Shown: piece after piece, positions 1 to 7,462 of the stretch
Position numbering within the stretch: position 1 is the stretch's first letter
Layout of the letters: every line of letters begins with the position of its first letter
Source of the DNA: an uncultured Mucilaginibacter sp.
GTDB lineage: Bacteria > Bacteroidota > Bacteroidia > Sphingobacteriales > Sphingobacteriaceae
Reading direction: 5' to 3'
DNA: 21,793 nucleotides
Assembly (NCBI RefSeq): GCF_946479965.1
Contig: NZ_CAMLHX010000067.1
Coordinates: 1 to 21,793 of the forward strand
The notes under the pieces: model-generated
Databases searched by the model: none
Told to the model about the DNA's origin: nothing
Seen by the model: only the letters and a program-made list of their open reading frames with translations
Program-made: the position numbers and the translations under genes

Positions 1-115
1 CACCAGATGGCGTTAAATCACTTAAGGATAGGCCCGGCGTCTGGGCCTGCGCAAAAAATGGAAGAAGTAGAACTCCCGTTAATGAGAGCGTTAGTATAAA
101 TTGTTTAAATTTCAT
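1..115 (-). CDS. Exported protein, N-terminal fragment (cut by window edge)
   Basis: The ATG at 113-115 opens a frame that stays open to the window edge, giving 38 residues. It begins MKFKQFILTLSLTGVLLLPF and continues into FFAQAQ. That is a lysine-containing n-region, a hydrophobic core and an AQA-type signal peptidase I site near residue 24, so the product should be exported to the periplasm or beyond. Nothing after the signal peptide identifies a family. The gene starts 15 nt after the GH31 stop codon, in the same direction, which suggests co-transcription and, by position, another glycan-degrading or glycan-binding protein of the locus. The export call is well supported. The function is not known from what is visible. 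Confidence 0.7.
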   Translation of the reverse strand, partial: MKFKQFILTLSLTGVLLLPFFAQAQTPGLSLSDLTPSG

Positions 116-130
116 GAAGTGATTATATAA

Positions 131-2530
131 TTATAGCTTTAAGCTACTTTTTTTACCTGAATAATTTACCGGAGTTCCAGGGCTCGATCCATCTAGTCCT
201 GCCGGTGCCACAACAACATTAAAAGTTCGTTTATCCAACATTCCTTTAAAGCTACCTTTTCTGTCGGCTATACTCAATGTTCGTTTTTTATCGTCCCAAT
301 GAAAAGTGATCTCGCTATATTGCCCTTTTTCATAATTATAATTATCGTTCTCATCTTCATACAGCGTAAAATCGCCGTCAGCTCCGGGATATATTCTTAT
401 TTCCAGGTTATCCCAGTTTTTTTCCGATGAATACTGCACCTTAGGGCCAATAGGCATGATAGAACCCGATTTAATATATAAAGGGATAATATCAAGCGGT
501 GTAGCTCTCGATACTTTTTTACCACCCCCAAGCTTTTCACCAGTCCAGAAATCATACCATGATGCGCCAGCGGGCAGGTACGTTTCCTGCGACTTTACAG
601 TACTGAAATCCTCGACCTTATCCCGGCCCTCAGTCTTTGTGTACATCGCTGATGTTACCGGATTTACTAATATAGATTTCCCGAACATATATTCACCTGT
701 CATGTCCCACACATTCTTGTCGGCCGCAAAATCCATAAAGAGTGCCCGCATCATGCTTGATTGATGAGCGGTAACATCCCATGATGTGGAATAAATATAT
801 GGCAAAAGTCTGTAGCGAATATTAATATACTTTTCAGCGGCATCGTAAACTTTGTCTCCTTTTTTGCCAAACTGATAGATCTCTCTTGGAGCATCAGCAC
901 CATGCGAACGCATTAAAGGGGTAAAGGCACCAAACTCCATCCAACGGGCATATAATTCGCGATAATCCGGATCTGCAAGCTTTCTTGGGAATCGGGAAAG
1001 AAAAAAACCACCGATATCTGCATTCCAATAAGGTATAGCGCTTAAAGAAAAGTTTAACCCTGTAGGAATCTGCTTTGCAAGTGTTTCCCACGAAGAAGTT
1101 ATATCACCCGACCAGGTATGAGCGCCATAACGCTGTTGCCCCGCGAATGCTGAACGGGTTAAAATAAACACACGCTTGTCTGAGCTGGTTGCTCGCTGAT
1201 GATCATAAACACCTCCAACTCCCATTAGCGGATAGGCATTGCGCACCTTACGAAAAGATCCTAAATGGGTTTTTATATCCAGATCTGTAGGTTTAAAACT
1301 AAGATGATCCGGTTCGGTTGAATCCATCCACCAACCATCTATTCCAAACGAAAACAAACCCTTATTTAAATAGTTCCAGTTGATATCGCGCGCTTCAGGG
1401 TTATAAACATCATAGGGGCGTACACCGGATGGGTAATCTAGTTTAGGCGGCCATAATTCTGAGCCGGATTCCGGCCAGGTATTAAAATCAAGCAGCATAT
1501 TTTTGGCTTTCATATCCTTGTAAGGCTTGGTTTGAGGACCGAATGAAGACCAGATAGAGATCATTAAGTGTGCATTTAAGTTATGCACATCGCTCATCAT
1601 TTTTTTGGGGTTCGCAAAATCCACATTCAAAAATTCCATTGAATTCCACAGGTAATTGTTACCCCAATACTGCCAGTCTTGTATAATGCCGTCAAGTGGA
1701 ACACCCAGTTCACGATATCTTTTCACTACGCCAACTGTTTCATCCTGGCTTTTATAACGTTCTTTACTTTGCCAGAACCCAAAGGTCCAAAGCGGAGACA
1801 TGGGTGCCTGACCGGTTAGGTCGCGCATTTGGGCTATAACGCCATCGGCGTTACCGCCATACATAAAATAGTAGTCTATTCCTTCGCCTACATCTGAGCT
1901 TAATAAGGTTTCGTCCGGCTTATCGCTAAAAGTAGTTGGCGAGTAATTGTCCCAAAAAATACCATAGCCCTTGACAGATTGGATGAACGGCACTACATCC
2001 TCTGTGTTGCCTTGCATCATGTTTTTATACACCTGATTACGTTGGTTCAAGTTGCCACGCTGATGTTGACCCAGCCCATAAACAGCTTCGTCTTTATCTA
2101 AAATGAATGACTGCGATACACTAAGCGTCTTATTGCCGGCATCATCAAATGGTTTAAAAGAGGCACCATCCGGCTTTTCTTTTAAAAGCAATGTCCCTTT
2201 ATTTGTCGCATAATTAACAGATCCTGTTTTGAGATCAAGCGTAACTTTAATCTGACTACTGGAAACTTCAAGCAGATCGCCGCGCTTATTTGTTTTAAGT
2301 GATGTAGGCGCAGGTTTTTTAATAACAGAAAGGTTCTCTGTTGTAAAAGCACGTCCAACAGGCGCTTTAATTACTCTAATTATGCCGGGGCCATAAAATT
2401 GCACCTCTACGGACTGATCTTTAATTACGGCTTTAGCACCTAAAGCGGTTGATTGGTAAGTTTGCGCAAAGCAAACCACGGGGAAAATGGCAACTAATAA
2501 AATAGCTGTCTTTAAAAAAGAGTTATTCAT
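131..2530 (-). CDS. Secreted GH31 family alpha-glycosidase (alpha-xylosidase-like)
   Basis: This 799-residue retaining alpha-glycosidase should remove terminal alpha-linked xylose, glucose or galactose from oligosaccharides in the periplasm. A signal peptide (MNNSFLKTAILLVAIF...) ends near A22. An N-terminal beta-sandwich contains YGLGQHQRG, and the TIM barrel follows from about residue 250. The nucleophile motif is GWWMDSTEPD with D403. The likely acid/base is D476 in HTWSGDITSSW. RSHGADAPRE lies further on, and C-terminal beta-domains complete the protein. WWMDxTEP is the form I associate with bacterial alpha-xylosidases, but alpha-glucosidases and a GH31 alpha-galactosidase described from Pedobacter saltans are real alternatives. 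I chose the ATG at 2530 because the 18-codon upstream extension to 2584 puts sequence in front of the signal peptide and overlaps a good -7 promoter box. The HTCS gene ends 117 bp upstream. Family is certain, substrate is not. Confidence 0.93.
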   Translation of the reverse strand: MNNSFLKTAILLVAIFPVVCFAQTYQSTALGAKAVIKDQSVEVQFYGPGIIRVIKAPVGRAFTTENLSVIKKPAPTSLKTNKRGDLLEVSSSQIKVTLDLKTGSVNYATNKGTLLLKEKPDGASFKPFDDAGNKTLSVSQSFILDKDEAVYGLGQHQRGNLNQRNQVYKNMMQGNTEDVVPFIQSVKGYGIFWDNYSPTTFSDKPDETLLSSDVGEGIDYYFMYGGNADGVIAQMRDLTGQAPMSPLWTFGFWQSKERYKSQDETVGVVKRYRELGVPLDGIIQDWQYWGNNYLWNSMEFLNVDFANPKKMMSDVHNLNAHLMISIWSSFGPQTKPYKDMKAKNMLLDFNTWPESGSELWPPKLDYPSGVRPYDVYNPEARDINWNYLNKGLFSFGIDGWWMDSTEPDHLSFKPTDLDIKTHLGSFRKVRNAYPLMGVGGVYDHQRATSSDKRVFILTRSAFAGQQRYGAHTWSGDITSSWETLAKQIPTGLNFSLSAIPYWNADIGGFFLSRFPRKLADPDYRELYARWMEFGAFTPLMRSHGADAPREIYQFGKKGDKVYDAAEKYINIRYRLLPYIYSTSWDVTAHQSSMMRALFMDFAADKNVWDMTGEYMFGKSILVNPVTSAMYTKTEGRDKVEDFSTVKSQETYLPAGASWYDFWTGEKLGGGKKVSRATPLDIIPLYIKSGSIMPIGPKVQYSSEKNWDNLEIRIYPGADGDFTLYEDENDNYNYEKGQYSEITFHWDDKKRTLSIADRKGSFKGMLDKRTFNVVVAPAGLDGSSPGTPVNYSGKKSSLKL

Positions 2531-2563
2531 TTTAATAATGGTGAAATAATCGGTTATACAGCG

Positions 2564-2571
2564 CAAAACTA
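2564..2571 (-). promoter_or_regulatory. Candidate Bacteroidetes -7 promoter element for the GH31 gene
   Basis: On the minus strand these bases read TAGTTTTG, an exact match to the Bacteroidetes -7 consensus TAnnTTTG. They lie 33 nt upstream of the chosen GH31 start, which would leave a leader of roughly 25 nt. There is no TTTG at the expected -33 distance, so the promoter may depend on an activator. The placement supports the start at 2530 over the one at 2584. Confidence 0.5.
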
Positions 2572-2584
2572 TCATTTGGGGCAA

Positions 2585-2596
2585 GTAAGGGCTTAC
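2585..2596. repeat. 12-bp pseudopalindrome upstream of the GH31 gene
   Basis: The bases read GTAAG-GG-CTTAC, two perfect 5-bp arms around a 2-bp centre. The element starts 13 bp upstream of the candidate -7 box at 2564-2571, where an activator or repressor would contact the promoter. An operator role is inference. An inverted repeat this short can arise by chance. Confidence 0.3.
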
Positions 2597-2647
2597 CTGT
2601 TTGTTGAAATATCTACCCGATTCGTTGAAAATAAGGCCCAGGGACGA

Positions 2648-5600
2648 CTATCCTTTATACTGCGACGGGCTTACCCCATATTCATCCTTAAAACATTTAC
2701 TGAAATAAGCTGCCGTACCGAAGCCGACTTTCGCCGCAATCTCCTGTTGGCTGAATCGTTTCTGGCTCAACAGATGCGCCGCTTTTTTCAGTTTTACCGA
2801 GCGGATAAACTCTGTCGGTGCCTGACCTGTGATTGCCATTAATTTCCGGTACAGGCCGGTACGGTCCATGTTCATATCGCTGCTTAACTGCTCAACTGAA
2901 TAGGAGGAGCTTTGAATATTTTTTTCGATATACCTGATCACTTTTTCAATCAGCTCCTGATCGACCGAAGTGGTTGTTATTTGATCAGGCTGAATGACGA
3001 TCGAATTTTTAAAGAGCATTTTCCGCTGCTCTTGCTGCGCAATGAGTTTACTTATACGCAGCAATAAAATATCTAGGTTAAATGGCTTGGTAATATAGGC
3101 ATCGGCACCTGCATGATAAGCCCCGGACTGTACCTCTTCATTGTAACGGGCAGTCAGCAGGATAACGGGGGTATGCGAAGTCCTTATCTCTCCTTTTATT
3201 TTTTTACAAAGTTCAATACCATCCATTTCCGGCATCGTAATATCGCTGATTACCAAATCAGGCTGGAATTTATCCATTTTAGCCAGTCCTTCCGTACCGT
3301 CGGCTGCGGTAGCTACCTCATAAAATGCACCCAGCTGTTCCTCCATAAAATTGCGAAAAACTTCGTTGTCTTCCACACATAATACCCGATGGCGTTTATC
3401 ACCAGTGTGTTTTGGTACGGATTCCCGGGATGCAGTAGGCTGAAGGCCCATGGGAATACTGAGTGTAAACTCCGAGCCTTCATTTACCTGGCTGGTCACT
3501 GTAACCTCACCACCGTGCAGCTCAACGTATTCCTTTACCATGTTAAGGCCTATACCGCTGCCCTTGGCGCCATCCACCTGGTTTTGCGCCTGAAAATAAC
3601 GATTGAATATTTTTGACAGATCGCTTTCCGCGATACCAACCCCGCTGTCTGTCACCCGTATAATCAATCGATTCTGTTCACCCGCGCGGATCTGTAATTG
3701 GATAAGTCCTCCCGACCGGGTAAACTTAAACGCGTTGGACAAAAGATTATTCACCATTTTTGTCAATTTATCCCTGTCCAGATAAAGAAAAATTTCTTCT
3801 GCAGGCATGTCGACATGAAATTTTATAGCCTTCTCTTCACAAACCTGTCGGAAAGGAACGACAATAGGCTCGATGATGTCGGTTATATGTACAAAATTCA
3901 GGCGCAGGCTTTCCCCTTTAAATTCGTCCTGTTTAAAATCGACCAGGTTATTGACGATATTAAGCATATTGGAAGCGTTTTTATGAATATTGTCCAGTTG
4001 GCTTTTCAACTGTTGATCGTCTGTCTTTTTTAGAACTGATTCCAATGGCGTTAAAATCAGGCTGAGTGGCGTGCGCAATTCGTGTCCCATATTGGTCAGA
4101 AAATTGATCTTCATCAAGTCCAACTTTTGCTTTTGCCTGCGGATGATAGTAAGTTTGCTTTGCCACAGGTAAAACTTCAAAGCAGTATAAATGGCGATCA
4201 AAGCCAAGGTGATGTAAAGGATGATCGCTATGGGTGTCCGCCAAAAGGGTGCTCTGACGGTAATATCCATTGTTATAACCGGACTATTCCAGTCACTGCT
4301 GTTATCTGTTGCCTTTACTTTCAAGGTGTAGCTTCCCGGCGAAACGCCTGTATAGGTAATACGCCCTATTCCATCGGCGGTTGATATTTCATGCCAGCCG
4401 GCGTCCACCCCGTCCAGAATATAGCGGTAATAGGTTTGCGTAGGGTTAACATAATTCAATCCAGTAAAACTAATCGTAAAGAAGTTTTGATTATTATTGA
4501 GTGCAATTGCCGTCGTTGAACTGATGCTGCGTGTCAAAATCCGATTACCGTTATAAGCTTTGTTTTCCCTGATCTCCTCACCGAAAACTTTAAAGCTCGT
4601 AAAAAGAGGAAGTAGTTTTCGAGGTTTAACCGTGAAGCGGTCTAGATCGATCTCGTTAAAACCATTGATCCCGCCGAGTAAGAGATGGTTATCTTTGCTG
4701 ATATAAACAGATCTTCGCGCAAACTCCTCTTTAATGACACCGTCATAAGTATTAAAGTTAGCCATCGAATACGTTCTCTCATTATTTTTAACACCTACCC
4801 GGATGCGGGAAACGCCCCCTGATGTCGATATCCACAAGGTGTGCTCTGCATCTTCGATTATACCTTTGATGCTGTTGTTGACAAGGCCCCTGGTGTCATT
4901 CAGGGTCGTAAGGTGCTGTTTACCCTCATCCCACACATACAACCCATCTTGCGTTCCAAACCACAACAGGCCTCTGCTGTCAACAAAGAGCATTTTATAA
5001 TTATGACTCCCATGCCTGTACATAGCAGGTACCTTATCGCCGTATTGGTTGGGAAAACTGACCGTTTTCTTTTTTATATTATAAGTAAACAGTCCGTTGT
5101 TGTTCATCCCTATCAGCAGCCCTTTCCAAAATACCATCTGGTTAACTTTAACGATCCTTTTTTCGTAGACCGCAAGCCGCTTATATTCACCGCTAAGCGG
5201 ATCAAACTTTCCGAAACCATTGTCCTCGGTTTGCAGGTACATGTTATTTTGTCGGTCAAAAACAACATGGTTAATATTCCCTACGGGGTAATATCGGGTA
5301 CTTTGGTCTGTAATGCAGTATAAACCGGTGGTGGTGCAAAGCCAAATACGGCCGGTTTTACCCTTTATCATGGCTGTGCAGGAAATATCGGTAGTTGCGG
5401 GCGAAAACCTGGTCAACTGCGACGCCTCCCGGTTGTATTCAAACAGCCCCTTGTATGTTCCAACCAGTATATTACCGTTTTTCTTTTCCGAAAAACAGCT
5501 GATCGTTATGTCTTCGCCGCTGTTGTCTGGAAAAAATGAACGGCCCAGGTTCCTGAATTTAAACCTATCCGGGTGATAGTAAAGCAGCCCGTGATTTAAA

Positions 5601-6610
5601 GTGCCTATCCACAACCCATCCTGGTTATCAAAATAAAGTGTGCTTACCTCGGTATTAACAGAAGTGCCGTCCACCATTTCCAGCTTCTTTATTTGTTGTT
5701 TTTCAAAGTTTCTGCGATCGAAAAACCACAGACCCTGGGTGCAGCTTATCAGTAAATCACCCTTTTGACTTATAGATAAATAGTTGAGGGCATAATTAAC
5801 TTCCAATAATTTTTGCCAAATGTTTTTATTAAGATCATACCAAAGCAATACTCCTCCGCCGGGTCCTGTTCTTAACTGATACAGATCATTATTCTTTTGA
5901 ACGGGGAACAGGGTACTGCTATATTTTGCCTGATCAGCGCTACTTAAAGAGTTTCCGCTTACAATATGTCTGCGGGTATCCATATCCAGGCCCACATAGG
6001 CCCCGGATTTATAAAACAGATACACCCGCCTGTTCATAACCGCTATGTCATACAGCATATCCCTTTTTCCGTCAACGACGGATGCGCGCGAAAGAAAGCT
6101 GATCAGCTTTCCCGTTTTCTGATTGCGATAGAGGAGTTGATCGCTCCCGGTAAGGAACCATAAGTTATGGGCATCATCCATAAAAAGATCAGCCAAGGGC
6201 CCGTGTACGCCCAAATGCGCTAGCACACTGTCTGCCTTTTTCTCAAATCGCCCGGTCGTGTTATCAATAAGCATCAGCTGCCCCTGATTTTTCAGCCAGA
6301 GCCGCTCCTTGTTTTCCACGTAACTTCGCAGATAGCCAAGGTAACCTTTCAGTGCATAATGATATTGCGCATTGGTATGAATGTATTCAAATGTGGTGCC
6401 ATTGTAAATATTGATAATTCCGTTGGTTATAATCACCATACGGCCATCCTGAAGCTGGGTAATGTTCCGGACTTCGTTATTGGCCAAGCCGTTAGTGGTA
6501 TTTATAGGTGTAAAGGCAAAATGCTGTTGGGCAGTGCTCCTGTTGCATATCAATACAAGAAGGGCAAGTATTGCGCAATATCTGATCAAATAGCTAAAAA
6601 TACTCCTCAT
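2648..6610 (-). CDS. Hybrid two-component system regulator (HTCS) of the PUL
   Basis: This 1320-residue one-polypeptide sensor, kinase and transcription factor has the usual HTCS length. A signal anchor lies at residues 1-28. A periplasmic sensor of Reg_prop beta-propeller repeats follows to about 690 (repeats such as LWIGTLNHGL, ILVGTYKGLF, LWFGTQDGLY, LWISTSGGV), then a Y_Y_Y domain to about 785. A transmembrane helix is at about 790-815. The HisKA H-box has H843 in MGHELRTPLS. The HATPase domain shows NNLLSNAFKF, DSGVGI and GSGIGL. The receiver domain has D1123 in VISDITMPEMDG. An AraC-type DNA-binding domain covers the last 100 residues (QEIAAKVGFGTAAYFSKCF). All catalytic and phosphoacceptor motifs are intact. 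Family knowledge says such proteins bind a periplasmic oligosaccharide and activate the adjacent susCD operon. The gene sits between the SusCD-lipoprotein block and the GH31 gene. The ligand cannot be read from sequence. Confidence 0.95.
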   Translation of the reverse strand: MRSIFSYLIRYCAILALLVLICNRSTAQQHFAFTPINTTNGLANNEVRNITQLQDGRMVIITNGIINIYNGTTFEYIHTNAQYHYALKGYLGYLRSYVENKERLWLKNQGQLMLIDNTTGRFEKKADSVLAHLGVHGPLADLFMDDAHNLWFLTGSDQLLYRNQKTGKLISFLSRASVVDGKRDMLYDIAVMNRRVYLFYKSGAYVGLDMDTRRHIVSGNSLSSADQAKYSSTLFPVQKNNDLYQLRTGPGGGVLLWYDLNKNIWQKLLEVNYALNYLSISQKGDLLISCTQGLWFFDRRNFEKQQIKKLEMVDGTSVNTEVSTLYFDNQDGLWIGTLNHGLLYYHPDRFKFRNLGRSFFPDNSGEDITISCFSEKKNGNILVGTYKGLFEYNREASQLTRFSPATTDISCTAMIKGKTGRIWLCTTTGLYCITDQSTRYYPVGNINHVVFDRQNNMYLQTEDNGFGKFDPLSGEYKRLAVYEKRIVKVNQMVFWKGLLIGMNNNGLFTYNIKKKTVSFPNQYGDKVPAMYRHGSHNYKMLFVDSRGLLWFGTQDGLYVWDEGKQHLTTLNDTRGLVNNSIKGIIEDAEHTLWISTSGGVSRIRVGVKNNERTYSMANFNTYDGVIKEEFARRSVYISKDNHLLLGGINGFNEIDLDRFTVKPRKLLPLFTSFKVFGEEIRENKAYNGNRILTRSISSTTAIALNNNQNFFTISFTGLNYVNPTQTYYRYILDGVDAGWHEISTADGIGRITYTGVSPGSYTLKVKATDNSSDWNSPVITMDITVRAPFWRTPIAIILYITLALIAIYTALKFYLWQSKLTIIRRQKQKLDLMKINFLTNMGHELRTPLSLILTPLESVLKKTDDQQLKSQLDNIHKNASNMLNIVNNLVDFKQDEFKGESLRLNFVHITDIIEPIVVPFRQVCEEKAIKFHVDMPAEEIFLYLDRDKLTKMVNNLLSNAFKFTRSGGLIQLQIRAGEQNRLIIRVTDSGVGIAESDLSKIFNRYFQAQNQVDGAKGSGIGLNMVKEYVELHGGEVTVTSQVNEGSEFTLSIPMGLQPTASRESVPKHTGDKRHRVLCVEDNEVFRNFMEEQLGAFYEVATAADGTEGLAKMDKFQPDLVISDITMPEMDGIELCKKIKGEIRTSHTPVILLTARYNEEVQSGAYHAGADAYITKPFNLDILLLRISKLIAQQEQRKMLFKNSIVIQPDQITTTSVDQELIEKVIRYIEKNIQSSSYSVEQLSSDMNMDRTGLYRKLMAITGQAPTEFIRSVKLKKAAHLLSQKRFSQQEIAAKVGFGTAAYFSKCFKDEYGVSPSQYKG

Positions 6611-6632
6611 CCCACAATGGCCTTAAACTAAC

Positions 6633-6684
6633 AAAAGGAAACTCCTTTAGCGGCCTAAATTTAGGCTCACCAAAGGAAGTTTCC
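6633..6684 (-). terminator. Strong bipartite hairpin terminator after the susCD-lipoprotein genes
   Basis: On the minus strand an outer stem pairs GGAAACTTCCTTT (6684-6672) with AAAGGAGTTTCC (6648-6637), with a single bulged T. Inside it is a perfect 14-bp palindrome, GCCTAAATTTAGGC (6653-6666). The outer stem is followed directly by TTTTGTT. This is the architecture of an intrinsic terminator. It lies 27 nt past the stop codon of the DUF3823 lipoprotein gene and should end the susC-susD-lipoprotein transcript. It ends 22 nt before the HTCS start. Confidence 0.85.
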
Positions 6685-6686
6685 AA
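6656..6686 (-). promoter_or_regulatory. Candidate HTCS promoter nested in the terminator
   Basis: The minus strand reads TTG (6686-6684), 20 nt, then TAAATTTA (6663-6656). This is a 7-of-8 match to TAnnTTTG at the spacing expected for a Bacteroidetes primary promoter. The -7 box is also the core of the terminator palindrome. Transcription would start in the descending arm, about 40 nt before the HTCS ATG. The match is imperfect and A/T-rich, so it could be coincidental. Confidence 0.4.
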
Positions 6687-6710
6687 CATTTAACCAACTA
6701 AAATTAAAAT

Positions 6711-7442
6711 TTATTTCAACTCTGTAAAGGGTGAATATAGTAAGTCTCCAACGCCTTGTGTTTTAACACCTACTCTTGCGAAAGTTACACCTGTAGTGCG
6801 TACCGCTGCTTTATCGGCAGCGTTAAGCGTTTTCAAATTAAAGCTGATGGTTACATTACCGGGAACGATACCCGTAAATGAACGCTCGGCCTGCTTTGAG
6901 GTGATATCCACGAGGTGGCTTGTGCCTAAATAGAGCACTACCTTTTCCAGATTTGCTGTCGGTACCACTTTTTCCAACTTGAAAGTGGCTGTAAAAACTG
7001 AATCAACAAATGTGGTTTTATAGTCAGATATCCAGTGATAAGGCGTTACATTAAAATTAACGTCCTTCGCCTCACCTTTCAGTGTTAATTTAATAGTATC
7101 CGGCTGTACCCAGGGGCCCTTACCGGGGCTGTTGACTAAGGAATAGTTACCGTCAAAAGTTACGATGGTATACGTTCCATCGGCCTTGGTAAACATTTTA
7201 ATAACACCGTATACAAATTTTCCAGGCCCGGTTTGGATCAATTGCAAAGGGTTAGAGCCCCCGGCATCTGATGAAGTAGCCATAACCTGTATAGGCTGGC
7301 CTTTATATAAAAACCTGCCTGATATTCTTGAGGTCGGATAGCTTCGGTTATCCAATTCTTTACTGCATGATGAAACAAGCAGGAAAGAAGCCATGGCGAG
7401 TCCTATTAGTGAAAAGGCTATTATTTTATTTCTCTTTTTCAT
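6711..7442 (-). CDS. DUF3823-type lipoprotein, putative surface glycan-binding protein
   Basis: This 243-residue protein begins MKKRNKIIAFSLIGLAMASF and has a lipobox LVSSC with the lipidated cysteine at position 26, followed by SKELDN. It should be a lipoprotein, probably at the outer membrane. The body looks like tandem beta-sandwich domains. LQLIQTGPGKFVYGVIKMF, GTYTIVTFDGNYSL and the following WVQPDTIKL match what I recall of the Bacteroidetes-specific DUF3823 family, commonly encoded beside SusD. The gene starts 20 bp after susD and is followed by a strong terminator, so it is the last gene of the susCD transcript. That is the position of SusE/SusF or a surface glycan-binding protein in characterised loci. 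A binding role is inferred from position only. No enzymatic motif is visible. Confidence 0.85.
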   Translation of the reverse strand: MKKRNKIIAFSLIGLAMASFLLVSSCSKELDNRSYPTSRISGRFLYKGQPIQVMATSSDAGGSNPLQLIQTGPGKFVYGVIKMFTKADGTYTIVTFDGNYSLVNSPGKGPWVQPDTIKLTLKGEAKDVNFNVTPYHWISDYKTTFVDSVFTATFKLEKVVPTANLEKVVLYLGTSHLVDITSKQAERSFTGIVPGNVTISFNLKTLNAADKAAVRTTGVTFARVGVKTQGVGDLLYSPFTELK

Positions 7443-7462
7443 GATAATAATCTTTTTAAATG

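Noticed and set aside
2531..2584. 18-codon N-terminal extension of GH31
   Set aside because: It would put residues before a complete signal peptide and would need translation across a consensus -7 promoter box. The start at 2530 is better.
4841..5323. Plus-strand open frame of 160 codons opposite the HTCS sensor
   Set aside because: It is antisense to clear Reg_prop repeats and shows no protein-like features of its own.
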